From: CBDHFN01 sp965262605
GTDB taxonomy: Bacteria > Pseudomonadota > Alphaproteobacteria > JASGCL01
Length of the DNA stretch: 64,000 nucleotides
Direction of reading: 5' to 3'
NCBI GenBank assembly: GCA_965262605.1
Contig: CBDHFN010000003.1
Location: 1,302,001 to 1,366,000, forward strand
Positions 44,195 through 53,113 of this stretch are shown here, in pieces. The position numbers were made by a program, and so were the translations under genes. Every line of letters begins with the position of its first letter. Position 1 is the first letter of the stretch. Under the pieces are notes generated by a model. That model did not search any database. It worked only from the letters and a program-made list of their open reading frames with translations, and was not told the origin of the DNA.

Positions 44195-45619
44195 TTACCA
44201 AGGCAATGAATAGGTTTTGATGTTGGTGAAGCTTTTCATTGCTTCTAACACGCCTTCTTTATAACCAAGTCCCGAATCTTTAATGCCCCCAAATGGTGTC
44301 ATTTCCAATCGGTAACCGGGCACTTCGCGGACATTAAGCGAACCGACATGCAATTCCTTGACTAATTTTGTGATAATATCCAAGCGATTCGTGCAAACTG
44401 CCGAAGATAAACCATATGCCGTGCCATTGACGATTTTAATCGCGTCATCAATAGTTTCAAAACGAATCACGGGCGATACGGGTCCAAAAGTTTCTTGGGC
44501 AACAACCTGCATGTTTGGGTCAACATTATCAATTAAAGTCGGCGAATAAAGCGCGCCTTTGCGGATATTACCATATAATAATTTCGCGCCGCCTTTGATG
44601 GCATCATTCACCACTGATTCAAAATATTGGGCGGCGGGTTCATCAATCACCGTGCCCATATCCATGGATTCATCAAACGGATCGCCATATTTTACGGCTT
44701 TAGTTTTTTCGTATAACAGCTCAACAAATTTTTTGGCAACTGAATTTTGCACTAAGATTCGTTTCACCGCCGTGCATCTTTGTCCAGAGTTTTTATAAGA
44801 CCCCCCCGCAGCCAGCGTCGCGGCTTCTTCTAAATCCGCATCGTCCATAATAATAATTGGATCATTGCCACCTAATTCAAGCACTTGGCGTTTATAAACA
44901 GCTTTTTGGGCGATATATTTACCAATCGGCACCCCGCCAGTGAATGTAATTAAATCCATGTCTTGATTCGTTAGCATTTCATCGGCAATTTCGCGGGGAT
45001 CCCCCGTGATAATATGCAACATTTCTGGTGGCAATCCCGCTTCGTAAAATATATCGGCAATAATAAAAGCCGATAAAGGTGTTTTTTCCGAAGGTTTTAA
45101 CACCATGCGGTTATTCGTGGCGATTGACGGCGCGATTTTATGAATAACTTGATTTAATGGGTGATTAAACGGCGTAATTGCGCTGATGGCTCCCAATAAT
45201 GGATCGCGCGAAGTATAAACTTTACGCGATTTACCATGATGAGTTAAATCGCACGAATAAACTTGCCCATCGTCTTGCAAGGCTAAATTCGCGGCAAATA
45301 ACATAACATCGGACGCGCGACCAACTTCATAGAGCGAGTCTTTCATGCAAAGCCCTGATTCTAAGGTAATAACCTTAGCCATGGCTAATTTACGCGAAGC
45401 GACAATTTCGCCCGCTTTCATTAAAATTTTATATCGGTCATAACGGGTTAAATTTGATTTATAAGCTTTTGCAACGCGAAACGCATGTTGCACATCGCCA
45501 AGAGTTGCCTTGGGCACAGATGCCACTAATTTATTATCAAAAGGATGATAAATATTAATCCGTTCTTTGCGGTCAATTTTTTCGCCATTAATGCGTAAAT
45601 ATTCGTAAATAAAATCCAT
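44195..45619 (-). CDS. phnY: Phosphonoacetaldehyde dehydrogenase
   Basis: A 474-residue aldehyde dehydrogenase with TPFNHPLNQVIHKIAPSIATNN, LELGGNDPIIIMDDADL (general-base Glu), the catalytic Cys in NSGQRCTAVKRIL and QETFGPVSPVIRF. The C-terminal NVREVPGYRLEMTPFGGIKDSGLGYKEG is typical of PhnY. It oxidises phosphonoacetaldehyde to phosphonoacetate, which the adjacent PhnA then cleaves. The two genes are 16 bp apart on the minus strand. The transaminase PhnW, which would make phosphonoacetaldehyde from 2-aminoethylphosphonate, is not nearby. Confidence 0.87.
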   Translation of the reverse strand: MDFIYEYLRINGEKIDRKERINIYHPFDNKLVASVPKATLGDVQHAFRVAKAYKSNLTRYDRYKILMKAGEIVASRKLAMAKVITLESGLCMKDSLYEVGRASDVMLFAANLALQDDGQVYSCDLTHHGKSRKVYTSRDPLLGAISAITPFNHPLNQVIHKIAPSIATNNRMVLKPSEKTPLSAFIIADIFYEAGLPPEMLHIITGDPREIADEMLTNQDMDLITFTGGVPIGKYIAQKAVYKRQVLELGGNDPIIIMDDADLEEAATLAAGGSYKNSGQRCTAVKRILVQNSVAKKFVELLYEKTKAVKYGDPFDESMDMGTVIDEPAAQYFESVVNDAIKGGAKLLYGNIRKGALYSPTLIDNVDPNMQVVAQETFGPVSPVIRFETIDDAIKIVNGTAYGLSSAVCTNRLDIITKLVKELHVGSLNVREVPGYRLEMTPFGGIKDSGLGYKEGVLEAMKSFTNIKTYSLPW

Positions 45620-45635
45620 TTTTTTCTCCTTAAAA

Positions 45636-46859
45636 TTATTGGCAATTTAAACCCAAATGAAACGCATCAAAATTGCGCCATCTGTGCGATTTATCGGGTG
45701 ATTTAATAACGCGATTGGTTAAAATCGGCACTTGTTGTTCGGATAATCCGCCATGGGAACGCAAAGGCACTTCTAAGGCTTTTAAGTCATGGCGGGCGAC
45801 CGAAGTGCCAATCACGGCGTCTTGGCGCGAAACAACAATAATATCGCCAATTCTATCGCCGTCAAGTTCAAATTTTTGCACGGCTTGGGTTTTGCTGTAA
45901 ACATGGCTGACAAAGGCGTGCTGCCCGATGTAATCTTTAATTTTTTTCGCGCTAATTTTACTTTCAAGATAAATAGTGCCGTAAGACCCCAGCGCCCCAT
46001 GATGCACAACATATGGATCGGTAATCGGCAAAATCACCCTTGTTGCGCCTTTGCCAAATTTATCGTCCAATAAATCTTGCAAATATAATATATTAGGTTT
46101 GCCTTCGCCATTATGCTTGGCGTGCATACCATGGTCGGCGGTAATGACTAAATTTGCGCCCATTTTATCAAGTTCTGCCAAATGCCCGTCCATCATTTGA
46201 TAAAAATCATTGGCTTGTTTCGTGCCGGGTGCGGCTTTATGTTGAATATAATCGGTGGTTGATAAATACATTATATCCGGGCGGTGTTTCGCAAAAATCT
46301 TTACGCCAGCTTCAAAAACAAATTCGGATAAATCCGCGCTATATACTGATGGCAAAGGCTTACCAACTAAGGTAAGTAAATTATCAATGCCATTTTCCGC
46401 CACCGATGCCACATCGGCTTTTTCAGATGAAAAGCAAATGCCTTTCATTTTATGCCCCAATAATTTACGCAATTTATCCTTGGCGGTAATAACCGCTAAT
46501 TTTAAACCCTCATCAGCAAATTTGGCTAAAATAGTAGGAGCTTTAAGATATTTAGGGTCATTCATCATTACTTCTGCGCCTAATTCTTTGTCATAAAAGA
46601 AATTGCCACAAATGCCATGAATTTTGGGTGGCACGCCCGTTACTATTGACAGGTTATTCGGATTTGTAAAGCTTGGCACAACGCATTCACCTACGAAATA
46701 GGTGCCTTTGCCCTGCATCAGACTTTTTAAATATGGCGCAACGCCCGCGTCAATTGCGGCGTGTATATATTCTTGCTGTGAGCCATCAACGCAGACGACA
46801 ACTAATGGGTTTTTGGGAAAATTATATTCGCGTCCATTGACTTTAATTGATTTTGTCAT
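45636..46859 (-). CDS. phnA: Phosphonoacetate hydrolase
   Basis: A 407-residue alkaline-phosphatase-superfamily (NPP-like) Zn enzyme that cleaves the C-P bond of phosphonoacetate to acetate and phosphate. Probable metal ligands and nucleophile: Asp in VVCVDGSQQEYI, Thr in VPSFTNPNNLSIVTG, DYIQHK, ITADHGMHAKHN and the C-terminal RSHGGLSEQQVP. AAGGAA precedes the ATG. It is first in a phnA-phnY operon behind a candidate sigma70 promoter. Confidence 0.9.
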   Translation of the reverse strand: MTKSIKVNGREYNFPKNPLVVVCVDGSQQEYIHAAIDAGVAPYLKSLMQGKGTYFVGECVVPSFTNPNNLSIVTGVPPKIHGICGNFFYDKELGAEVMMNDPKYLKAPTILAKFADEGLKLAVITAKDKLRKLLGHKMKGICFSSEKADVASVAENGIDNLLTLVGKPLPSVYSADLSEFVFEAGVKIFAKHRPDIMYLSTTDYIQHKAAPGTKQANDFYQMMDGHLAELDKMGANLVITADHGMHAKHNGEGKPNILYLQDLLDDKFGKGATRVILPITDPYVVHHGALGSYGTIYLESKISAKKIKDYIGQHAFVSHVYSKTQAVQKFELDGDRIGDIIVVSRQDAVIGTSVARHDLKALEVPLRSHGGLSEQQVPILTNRVIKSPDKSHRWRNFDAFHLGLNCQ

Positions 46860-46891
46860 GATTTATTCCTTATATATTTAATTAATTAAAT

Positions 46892-46918
46892 GTTATAATG
46901 TAATTCTTTGCATGTCAA
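46892..46918 (-). promoter_or_regulatory. Candidate sigma70 promoter of phnA-phnY
   Basis: On the minus strand TTGACA (46913-46918) and TATAAC (46892-46897) are 15 bp apart, slightly short but otherwise near consensus. Transcription would start about 26 bases before the phnA ATG at 46859. No Pho box is evident. Confidence 0.45.
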
Positions 46919-46962
46919 CATTATCAATCAGCCAGTTATCAATTAAATATAATGCCAATTAA

Positions 46963-47559
46963 TCACCAACCTTCAACGCCTTGCATATCGGGCAAGTGAT
47001 GGGCGATACCTTTATGGCAATCAATGCACGATTTTTGTCCCGTAATTAAAAATTCGCTGTGGGCAGCAACCGCACGGGCAGATTGTTTGGTAAAATCCAT
47101 AGATTCGGCGGAATGGCAATTGCGGCATTCCAGTGAATTATTCGCTTTTAATCGCGCCCATTCATGTTCGGCAAGCTCGCGTTTCATGTTTTGGAATTTT
47201 TCTTTAGTGTTTACCGAACCAAAAACATGCCCCCAAACTTCTTTGGAAGCTTGCATTTTTCGGGCAATTTTATCGGTCCATTTATGCGGCACATGGCAAT
47301 CGGGGCAAGTGGCGCGCACACCAGAACGATTGGAATAATGGATAGTTTCTTTTAAGTCTTGAAAAGGATTATCGTTCATTTCATGGCAAGAAGTGCAGAA
47401 TTTTTCAGTATTTGTCAATTCCAAAGCCGTATTAAAACCACCCCAAAATATAATGCCCGCGATAAATCCCCCCATGGTAAGCACCCCAAAACTTAGAAAT
47501 TTTGCAGGTTTGTTAAAACTATGCCAAAAATCTTTAATATATGCCCAAGTTTTTTTCAT
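46963..47559 (-). CDS. napC: NapC/NirT-type tetraheme cytochrome c
   Basis: A 198-residue quinol dehydrogenase that passes electrons from the quinol pool to the periplasmic nitrate reductase. One N-terminal membrane anchor (SFGVLTMGGFIAGIIFWGGF, about residues 23-42) is followed by four CxxCH heme sites: CTSCH, CPDCH, CRNCH and CIDCH. Last gene of the napEDABC string. Its 3' end is followed by the phnA promoter region. Confidence 0.95.
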   Translation of the reverse strand: MKKTWAYIKDFWHSFNKPAKFLSFGVLTMGGFIAGIIFWGGFNTALELTNTEKFCTSCHEMNDNPFQDLKETIHYSNRSGVRATCPDCHVPHKWTDKIARKMQASKEVWGHVFGSVNTKEKFQNMKRELAEHEWARLKANNSLECRNCHSAESMDFTKQSARAVAAHSEFLITGQKSCIDCHKGIAHHLPDMQGVEGW

Positions 47560-47574
47560 GAATGCCCTTTTTGA

Positions 47575-48039
47575 TTATGGTGTTTTTTTGGTTTTATTTT
47601 TTTTGTAAAACGAATCAATATCTTGAAATTTATTTTCAATTAATGGTTTGCCCGATTGTTGTGGCACATGGCATTGAATGCAATAATATCGCCTTGGGGT
47701 AATATCCGCTAAAAACTGCCCTTCGCGGTCAATAAAATGGGTAATGCTTATCATGGGGGCTTTGCTTTGTTCAACGCTGTTGCGGGCATGGCAAGTCATA
47801 CATTTATTTGCTTGTTTATCCACTTGATAACCATCAATGCTGTGGGGAATTGTGGGTGGTTGTTCGGGGTAATTTCTTGCCCGTTTAACATCGTTATTTT
47901 CATAATTTGCTAAGGGTGGTGCTGGTTGGGTATTAATAAAACTTGGTTCGCCTTTAAGAATTGGAAAACCATCAGCATGAGCTTGGCGTATATCGCCAAA
48001 ACACCCAATAATCATTAAAAATATAAATAATCTTTGCAT
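47575..48039 (-). CDS. napB: Periplasmic nitrate reductase diheme cytochrome NapB
   Basis: A 154-residue c-type cytochrome with a signal peptide (RLFIFLMIIGCFGDIRQAHA) and two heme sites, CMTCH and CIQCH. Other matches to the NapB pattern are PPTIPHSIDGYQV upstream of heme 1 and APMISITHF between the hemes. It forms the NapAB complex and receives electrons from NapC. It lies 13 bp from napA and 15 bp from napC. The C-terminal tail is lysine rich (FYKKNKTKKTP). Confidence 0.93.
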   Translation of the reverse strand: MQRLFIFLMIIGCFGDIRQAHADGFPILKGEPSFINTQPAPPLANYENNDVKRARNYPEQPPTIPHSIDGYQVDKQANKCMTCHARNSVEQSKAPMISITHFIDREGQFLADITPRRYYCIQCHVPQQSGKPLIENKFQDIDSFYKKNKTKKTP

Positions 48040-48052
48040 GATACGCCCTTTG

Positions 48053-50575
48053 TTAAATAAATTTTGAAATTTTAACAGCGCATTTTTTAAAATCCGTCTG
48101 TTTGGAAATTGGGTCGGTCGCGTCCAAAGTTAATTTATTAATTAGCTGGCTTGAATCAAACCAAGGCACGAAAACTAAACCTTGTGGCGGTTTATTACGC
48201 CCCTTAGTTTCCACGCGGGTGCGAATAAAACCACGGCGCGATTCTAATTTAATTTCATCGCCACGGCGCAACCCTAATCGCTTGGCATCATCTGGGTGCA
48301 TAAAACAAACCGCGTTGGGAAAAGCTTTATATAATTCAGGCACGCGTCTTGTCATGCTACCACTATGCCAATGTTCTAAAACTCGCCCTGTGGATAACCA
48401 AAATGGATATTCAATATCAGGCGATTCGGCGGCTGGTTCAAATGGCAGCGCATAAATTACTGCCTTGCCATCGGCTTTGCCATAAAATCTAATGCCTTCG
48501 CCTTTTGGAACATATGAATCATATTTTTCATTATATCGCCAAGTTGTTTCTTGCCCGTTAACGACTGGCCATCTTAAACCGCGGTTTTGGTGATAATTAT
48601 CAAAATTATCTAAATCATGTCCATGGTCGCGTCCAAAACTTGCATATTCTTCAAATAAACCTTTTTGCACATAAAAACCAAAATGCTTAGATTCATGATT
48701 TTCAAAGCCTGATTCAATTTCTTTGGTGGGGAATTTATCAACTTGCCCATTTTTATATAAAATTTCATACAGAGTTTTACCTTTATATTCGGGGTTTTTG
48801 GCTAAAATATCCTTATCCCAAACTTCATCAGTTTTAAATCGTTTGGATAATTCCATAATTTGCCATAAATCTGACTTTGCTTCGCCGGGTGCGGGCACTA
48901 ATTGATGCCAAAATTGCGTACGCCTTTCGGCGTTACCATAAGCACCCTCTTTTTCAACCCACATGGCAGCGGGTAAAACACAATCAGCGGCTTCACAAGT
49001 CGCCGTTGGGTAAGCATCAGATACAATGATGAAATTATCAGGGTGGCGATAGCCGGGCAACATATCAGTTAAAATATTTGGACCTGCCTGCATGTTGTTA
49101 TTAACCTGCACCCAAAGCACATTTAATTTGCCGTCTTTAAGCATGCGGTTTTGTAAAACGGCGTGAAATCCGGGCTTGTCAGGAATTGTGCCCGCCGGCA
49201 ATTTCCAAATTTTTTCTGCTTTGGCGCGATGTTCGGGGTTTGCCACGACTAAATCAGCGGGTAATCGGTGCGTGAATGTGCCAACTTCACGCGCTGTGCC
49301 ACAAGCCGATGGTTGCCCAGTAAGCGAAAATGGCGAATTGCCCGGTTCAGAAATTTTACCCATTAATAAATGAATATTATAAATCATGTTATTTGCCCAA
49401 ACACCGCGGGTATGTTGATTAAATCCCATCGTCCAAAATGACATAGTTTTAATTTTAGGGTCGGCGTATATTTCCGCCAATTGCTTTAGTTTCGTAACGG
49501 ACACGCCAGAAATTTTTGCTGTATATTCTTCGGTATAAATACTGACAAATTTTGCAAATTCTTCAAAATTAATCGGCGAAGAAGCCCCGGGGTCGCCCGC
49601 ATTTTTGGCTTTTTGTTCCAAAGAATTTTCAGGGCGCAAGCCATAACCAATATCATCAACACCTTTGACAAAATTGCAATGTTTTTCAATAAATTCTTTG
49701 TTATATTTATTATTTTTAATGATATAATTTGCGATATAATTTAATATGGCTAAATCTGATTGGGGTTTAAAAATAATTTGCTGGTCGGCTAAATCAAAAC
49801 TGCGATGTTCAAATGTTGATAAAACGGCGACTTTAACTGATTTTGGATTGCTTAATCGTCGGTCGGATACGCGCGTCCATAAAACTGGGTGCATTTCCGC
49901 CATATTTGAACCCCAAAGCACGAACGCATCGGCATGTTCAATATCATCATAACAACCCATGGGTTCATCAGAGCCAAATGTTCGGATAAATCCAACCGCC
50001 GCCGAAGCCATGCAGTGCCGCGCATTTGGGTCAATATTATTGGTGCGAAAGCCTGCTTTGAATAATTTCAATGCGGCATAACCCTCCCAAATAGTCCATT
50101 GTCCAGAACCCAACATGCCAACTGAGCTTGGTCCCTTTGCTTTAAGCGCAGATTTAATTTTATCCGCTATAACATCAAAAGCTTTGTCCCAAGAAACCGC
50201 TTGAAAATCGCCATTTTTCGCGTATTTGCCATCTTTCATGCGCAATAACGGCTGGGTAAGCCTGTCCGCGCCATACATAATTTTGGACAAAAAATACCCC
50301 TTGACGCAATTTAAGCCACGATTTACAGGCGATTTAATATCGCCATGGGTGGCTACAACTTTATTTTCCTTGGTGGCGACCATTACCGAACAACCCGTGC
50401 CACAAAATCGGCAAGGTGCTTTGTTCCATTCAAGTTGCGAATCGTTGCGTTCGGTAATAACATTGCTTGCTTGTGCCGACAATGCCATGCCCGCTGTGAT
50501 TGTTGCCACGCCAGCAGCGTGTAGTTTAATCATTTCACGGCGACTTAATAGTGAATTTTTTTCGTTATTAGCCAT
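48053..50575 (-). CDS. napA: Periplasmic nitrate reductase catalytic subunit NapA
   Basis: An 840-residue Mo-bisMGD enzyme reducing nitrate to nitrite. The Tat signal is SRREMIKLHAAGVATITAG. The N-terminal [4Fe-4S] site is CRFCGTGCSVMVA followed by GLNCVKGYFLSK, and the Mo-ligand Cys is in ARHCMASAAVGFIRTFG. The MGD-binding C-terminal domain (STGRVLEHWHSGSMTRRVPEL) is intact, and the length is typical. AGGAGA precedes the ATG. NapD, encoded just upstream, binds the Tat signal during maturation. Confidence 0.97.
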   Translation of the reverse strand: MANNEKNSLLSRREMIKLHAAGVATITAGMALSAQASNVITERNDSQLEWNKAPCRFCGTGCSVMVATKENKVVATHGDIKSPVNRGLNCVKGYFLSKIMYGADRLTQPLLRMKDGKYAKNGDFQAVSWDKAFDVIADKIKSALKAKGPSSVGMLGSGQWTIWEGYAALKLFKAGFRTNNIDPNARHCMASAAVGFIRTFGSDEPMGCYDDIEHADAFVLWGSNMAEMHPVLWTRVSDRRLSNPKSVKVAVLSTFEHRSFDLADQQIIFKPQSDLAILNYIANYIIKNNKYNKEFIEKHCNFVKGVDDIGYGLRPENSLEQKAKNAGDPGASSPINFEEFAKFVSIYTEEYTAKISGVSVTKLKQLAEIYADPKIKTMSFWTMGFNQHTRGVWANNMIYNIHLLMGKISEPGNSPFSLTGQPSACGTAREVGTFTHRLPADLVVANPEHRAKAEKIWKLPAGTIPDKPGFHAVLQNRMLKDGKLNVLWVQVNNNMQAGPNILTDMLPGYRHPDNFIIVSDAYPTATCEAADCVLPAAMWVEKEGAYGNAERRTQFWHQLVPAPGEAKSDLWQIMELSKRFKTDEVWDKDILAKNPEYKGKTLYEILYKNGQVDKFPTKEIESGFENHESKHFGFYVQKGLFEEYASFGRDHGHDLDNFDNYHQNRGLRWPVVNGQETTWRYNEKYDSYVPKGEGIRFYGKADGKAVIYALPFEPAAESPDIEYPFWLSTGRVLEHWHSGSMTRRVPELYKAFPNAVCFMHPDDAKRLGLRRGDEIKLESRRGFIRTRVETKGRNKPPQGLVFVPWFDSSQLINKLTLDATDPISKQTDFKKCAVKISKFI

Positions 50576-50594
50576 TATTTTCTCCTAATTATTC

Positions 50595-50873
50595 TTAATC
50601 AATGATTGTTTCATGGTAAATCATATTGACATTATATACGCCTTGCAAGTCGTTGATTTTACATTGAATATCGCTTAATTCATGGGTTGTTTTTGTTTCA
50701 ATCACCACGATAATTTTACCTAATTTATCGCTATTATGCACTTCACAAAATGGTGTATTGGCAATTTTTGTGCTTAATTCTTCTAAAAATTCAGGCTTGC
50801 ATTGCACAATCACGCTGGCAATATGGTAAGCTATTGGCGCGTTTATGATTTTATCCATCTGGCTTTTATCCAT
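50595..50873 (-). CDS. napD: NapD, chaperone for NapA maturation
   Basis: A 92-residue protein of the ferredoxin-like NapD fold: HIASVIVQCKPEFLEELSTKIANTPFCEVH, GKIIVVIETKTTHELSDIQCKINDLQGVYNVNMIYH. NapD binds the twin-arginine leader of NapA and holds it back until the cofactor is inserted. Its start overlaps the napE stop by 8 bp, and napA follows after 19 bp. Either of two Met codons (residue 1 or 6) could be the start. Confidence 0.9.
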   Translation of the reverse strand: MDKSQMDKIINAPIAYHIASVIVQCKPEFLEELSTKIANTPFCEVHNSDKLGKIIVVIETKTTHELSDIQCKINDLQGVYNVNMIYHETIID

Positions 50874-51024
50874 GCGGCAAACCGATTAACATTTGAGTAA
50901 TCCAAATTGAAAACCCTAAACCCGCGACTAAAATAATTGTCAGTATGGGAGCTAAAAAAATTGTTAAAAACAGAAAATTCTTGATTTCTTGTTTTTTAAT
51001 ATTGGTTGAAATTTCATTATCCAT
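50866..51024 (-). CDS. napE: NapE, small membrane protein of the nap operon
   Basis: A 52-residue protein, MDNEISTNIKKQEIKNFLF followed by a single hydrophobic helix (LTIFLAPILTIILVAGLGFSIW) and ending QMLIGLPHG. It matches the NapE pattern (K-QE---FLFL---LAP-L----V--YGF--W--Q---G-P) and its place as first gene of napEDABC. The role of NapE is not established; it is thought to sit in the membrane near NapC. There is no Shine-Dalgarno sequence, and the FNR-type box lies only about 41 bp from the ATG, so the mRNA may be leaderless or nearly so. Confidence 0.85.
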   Translation of the reverse strand: MDNEISTNIKKQEIKNFLFLTIFLAPILTIILVAGLGFSIWITQMLIGLPHG

Positions 51025-51058
51025 AATGGATTTATCGCTAAATTCAACAATTGATTCA

Positions 51059-51072
51059 ATGATTTAAATCAA
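51059..51072 (-). promoter_or_regulatory. FNR-type operator upstream of napEDABC
   Basis: Read on the minus strand it is TTGATTTAAATCAT, with the core TGAT-TTAA-ATCA at 51060-51071 identical to those before arcD and at 35957. A -10-like GATAAA lies about 30 bp downstream (near 51034-51039). The arrangement approximates a class II FNR-activated promoter. nap operons of several Proteobacteria are FNR-controlled. Confidence 0.65.
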
Positions 51073-51116
51073 AAAAACAAAATTAATTTTAATAAATTAA
51101 TGAGCGATGGCGTATT

Positions 51117-52805
51117 TCAATAATGCCAATGTATTTCATGATTTTTTGCGCCAAAACCATCGTTAATTTGCAAGTTAATTGAGAATTCTGCTTCATCGCT
51201 AAGCGGTGTAAAAATTATATTTTGGGCATCTTGCCAATTTAATTCCATGCCTAAATATAAATTGGAGCTTATGTTTAAGTCATGCGTGGTAATATTTTGC
51301 AAATGCACGGATACAGCATCATTATCCCCATCAAAAACCCAAATATATTGCAATAATTTACCTTGGTTAAAAAAATTTTGAAAGTTAATGTTATGATGCG
51401 TGCCGCCATCAAACCATAATTGAGGTTCATGATTTAACGAAATAATTTCATTATCATTACTGGGTGTATGGTGAAAATTTTCGTTGGCATGGTCTGGAAT
51501 TTTATATTGTGTGGCGATGATTTGATTATCATGAATGAAATTCACAAAACCAAAATTATCAGTAAATACGGCATCCGCAGGCGGTTTAAATTGCAATAAT
51601 ATGCTATCGCCTAATTGAAAATTGCTAAAAACCCTATTTTGATTGCCATCAAAATTTATCGTTAATTGGCTGGGTTGATGATTAATGCCAAAATCAAAAT
51701 TATCATTTCGTGCATGGGTAATATTAGGTTGAATTTTTGGCGGCGGTGCCGTTGATTCAAATGGATAATCATGATTAATTAGTGAAAATTCATTATTGAT
51801 AATTAATGAATTATTGCCGTGAATTTGCAAAAATCCTTGCGAAATTTTTATCATGCTAATAATTTGCGCATTTTGGTTGCTTATTTGGTAATTTTCGCCG
51901 ATTTTTTGGCTGTTTATCTTGATTTCATCATGAAAATACAAAATACTGCCAATCGCAATTTGCTCAAAATCCAGAATATTATCCGCCCAATCATGCCCAT
52001 TTATTTGCATAATTATTGGGTCATTGGGGTTGATAATTGTTTTTAAGCCGTGGCTTGAATTATCATATAATTGCACAAGATTTGCCAAATTATTAACCGA
52101 ATAAATATCATTTCTCGCATCAATATTGATGAATTCTTGAATAACCCCTAATTGTGGGGCAGTTAATTGGCTTGAAATATATAAATTATCCGCAACTAAG
52201 CTATTTTGTGCATTTATCAGAATTTTATCCATGCCATTAATTATTGCGTTTGCATCACTGATAAGCCAACCCTTGACATATAAAAATTTCGTAATATTGG
52301 CAATAATTTGCCAATCATTAATCTGTAATGTTAAATTATTATTCACAATGATGGCTTGATATGGTGCATTAATTTTCGGAATATCATTCAAATTAATAAA
52401 ACCTTCGCCCAATATTTCCAAGTAAGAATAAAATCTTTTTTGCAAGATATTATATTGAATATTATCTATTTGTGTCTTTATAATTTGAGTTGCTTGTGGC
52501 TGAAAATATGGGTTAATTGCCAATAAATCTAAGCTAAATGCCAAGGAATCATTAATAGTAGTTTTATTTGTTAGATTGGCTGGTTTTTGCGGTTTAATTG
52601 CGATTTCTTGCACTAAAACATCAGAAATATAAATATTTTTTAATAACCGATAAGGCGGGATTTCTTCGCCATCGCTATGCGCATTTTGAATTTTGGGTTC
52701 TGCGTGTAAGTCTTGCGCGGTAATATAATATATTATGAGTATCAAAGCCAAAGCCAGCAATATTTCATGCCAAAATAATTTTATGGAATTTTTATTCTCT
52801 CTCAT
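51117..52805 (-). CDS. Unrecognised 562-residue protein with N-terminal membrane anchor
   Basis: The N-terminus (EILLALALILIIYYITAQDLHAEP, about residues 13-37) is a membrane anchor or signal peptide. The rest is Asn/Ile/Asp/His-rich with a beta-strand-like rhythm. A Pro-rich hinge (STAPPPKIQPN) separates the halves, and the C-terminal part contains LQYIWVFDGDNDAVSVHLQN and LQINDGFGAKNHEIHWHY, vaguely like cadherin/Ig-type repeats that use Asp/Asn for Ca2+. I recognise no family. A surface or periplasmic beta-rich protein is the most I infer. TTGTTT-17-TATATT ends only 6 bp before the ATG. Confidence 0.6.
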   Translation of the reverse strand: MRENKNSIKLFWHEILLALALILIIYYITAQDLHAEPKIQNAHSDGEEIPPYRLLKNIYISDVLVQEIAIKPQKPANLTNKTTINDSLAFSLDLLAINPYFQPQATQIIKTQIDNIQYNILQKRFYSYLEILGEGFINLNDIPKINAPYQAIIVNNNLTLQINDWQIIANITKFLYVKGWLISDANAIINGMDKILINAQNSLVADNLYISSQLTAPQLGVIQEFINIDARNDIYSVNNLANLVQLYDNSSHGLKTIINPNDPIIMQINGHDWADNILDFEQIAIGSILYFHDEIKINSQKIGENYQISNQNAQIISMIKISQGFLQIHGNNSLIINNEFSLINHDYPFESTAPPPKIQPNITHARNDNFDFGINHQPSQLTINFDGNQNRVFSNFQLGDSILLQFKPPADAVFTDNFGFVNFIHDNQIIATQYKIPDHANENFHHTPSNDNEIISLNHEPQLWFDGGTHHNINFQNFFNQGKLLQYIWVFDGDNDAVSVHLQNITTHDLNISSNLYLGMELNWQDAQNIIFTPLSDEAEFSINLQINDGFGAKNHEIHWHY

Positions 52806-53113
52806 AAAATAAATATAGGTTATTTTAGGTATAAAAACAAATTTTCATGAATTAAAATCATTAAAGGTTGAGTTGCAATTACCAATATTTTTAAAATATG
52901 TAATATAATAAATTAATGATTGTATAAATAACATAATATTATTTATAATTTATATTTTTCACGCGAATCGGTTCAATCGGATTTCGCATAATTTTAATTT
53001 CTCTTAATATTAATTTAACAATAACTCAAAAGAAATTCAAAACCCGAATCAATCAAAAAAAGGGTTAAGCAATCAATTTGTAATATTATTTATGCTCTAA
53101 ATTATAGTATAAT
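52806..53113. other. AT-rich intergenic region with a candidate promoter, no gene
   Basis: Contains the minus-strand promoter-like pair TTGTTT (52835-52840) and TATATT (52812-52817), 17 bp apart, for the gene starting at 52805. An imperfect GC-containing dyad lies near 52963-52988, and an AACCC...GGGTT pair near 53041-53075 that is too loosely looped to call a terminator. No credible coding frame is seen. Confidence 0.4.
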
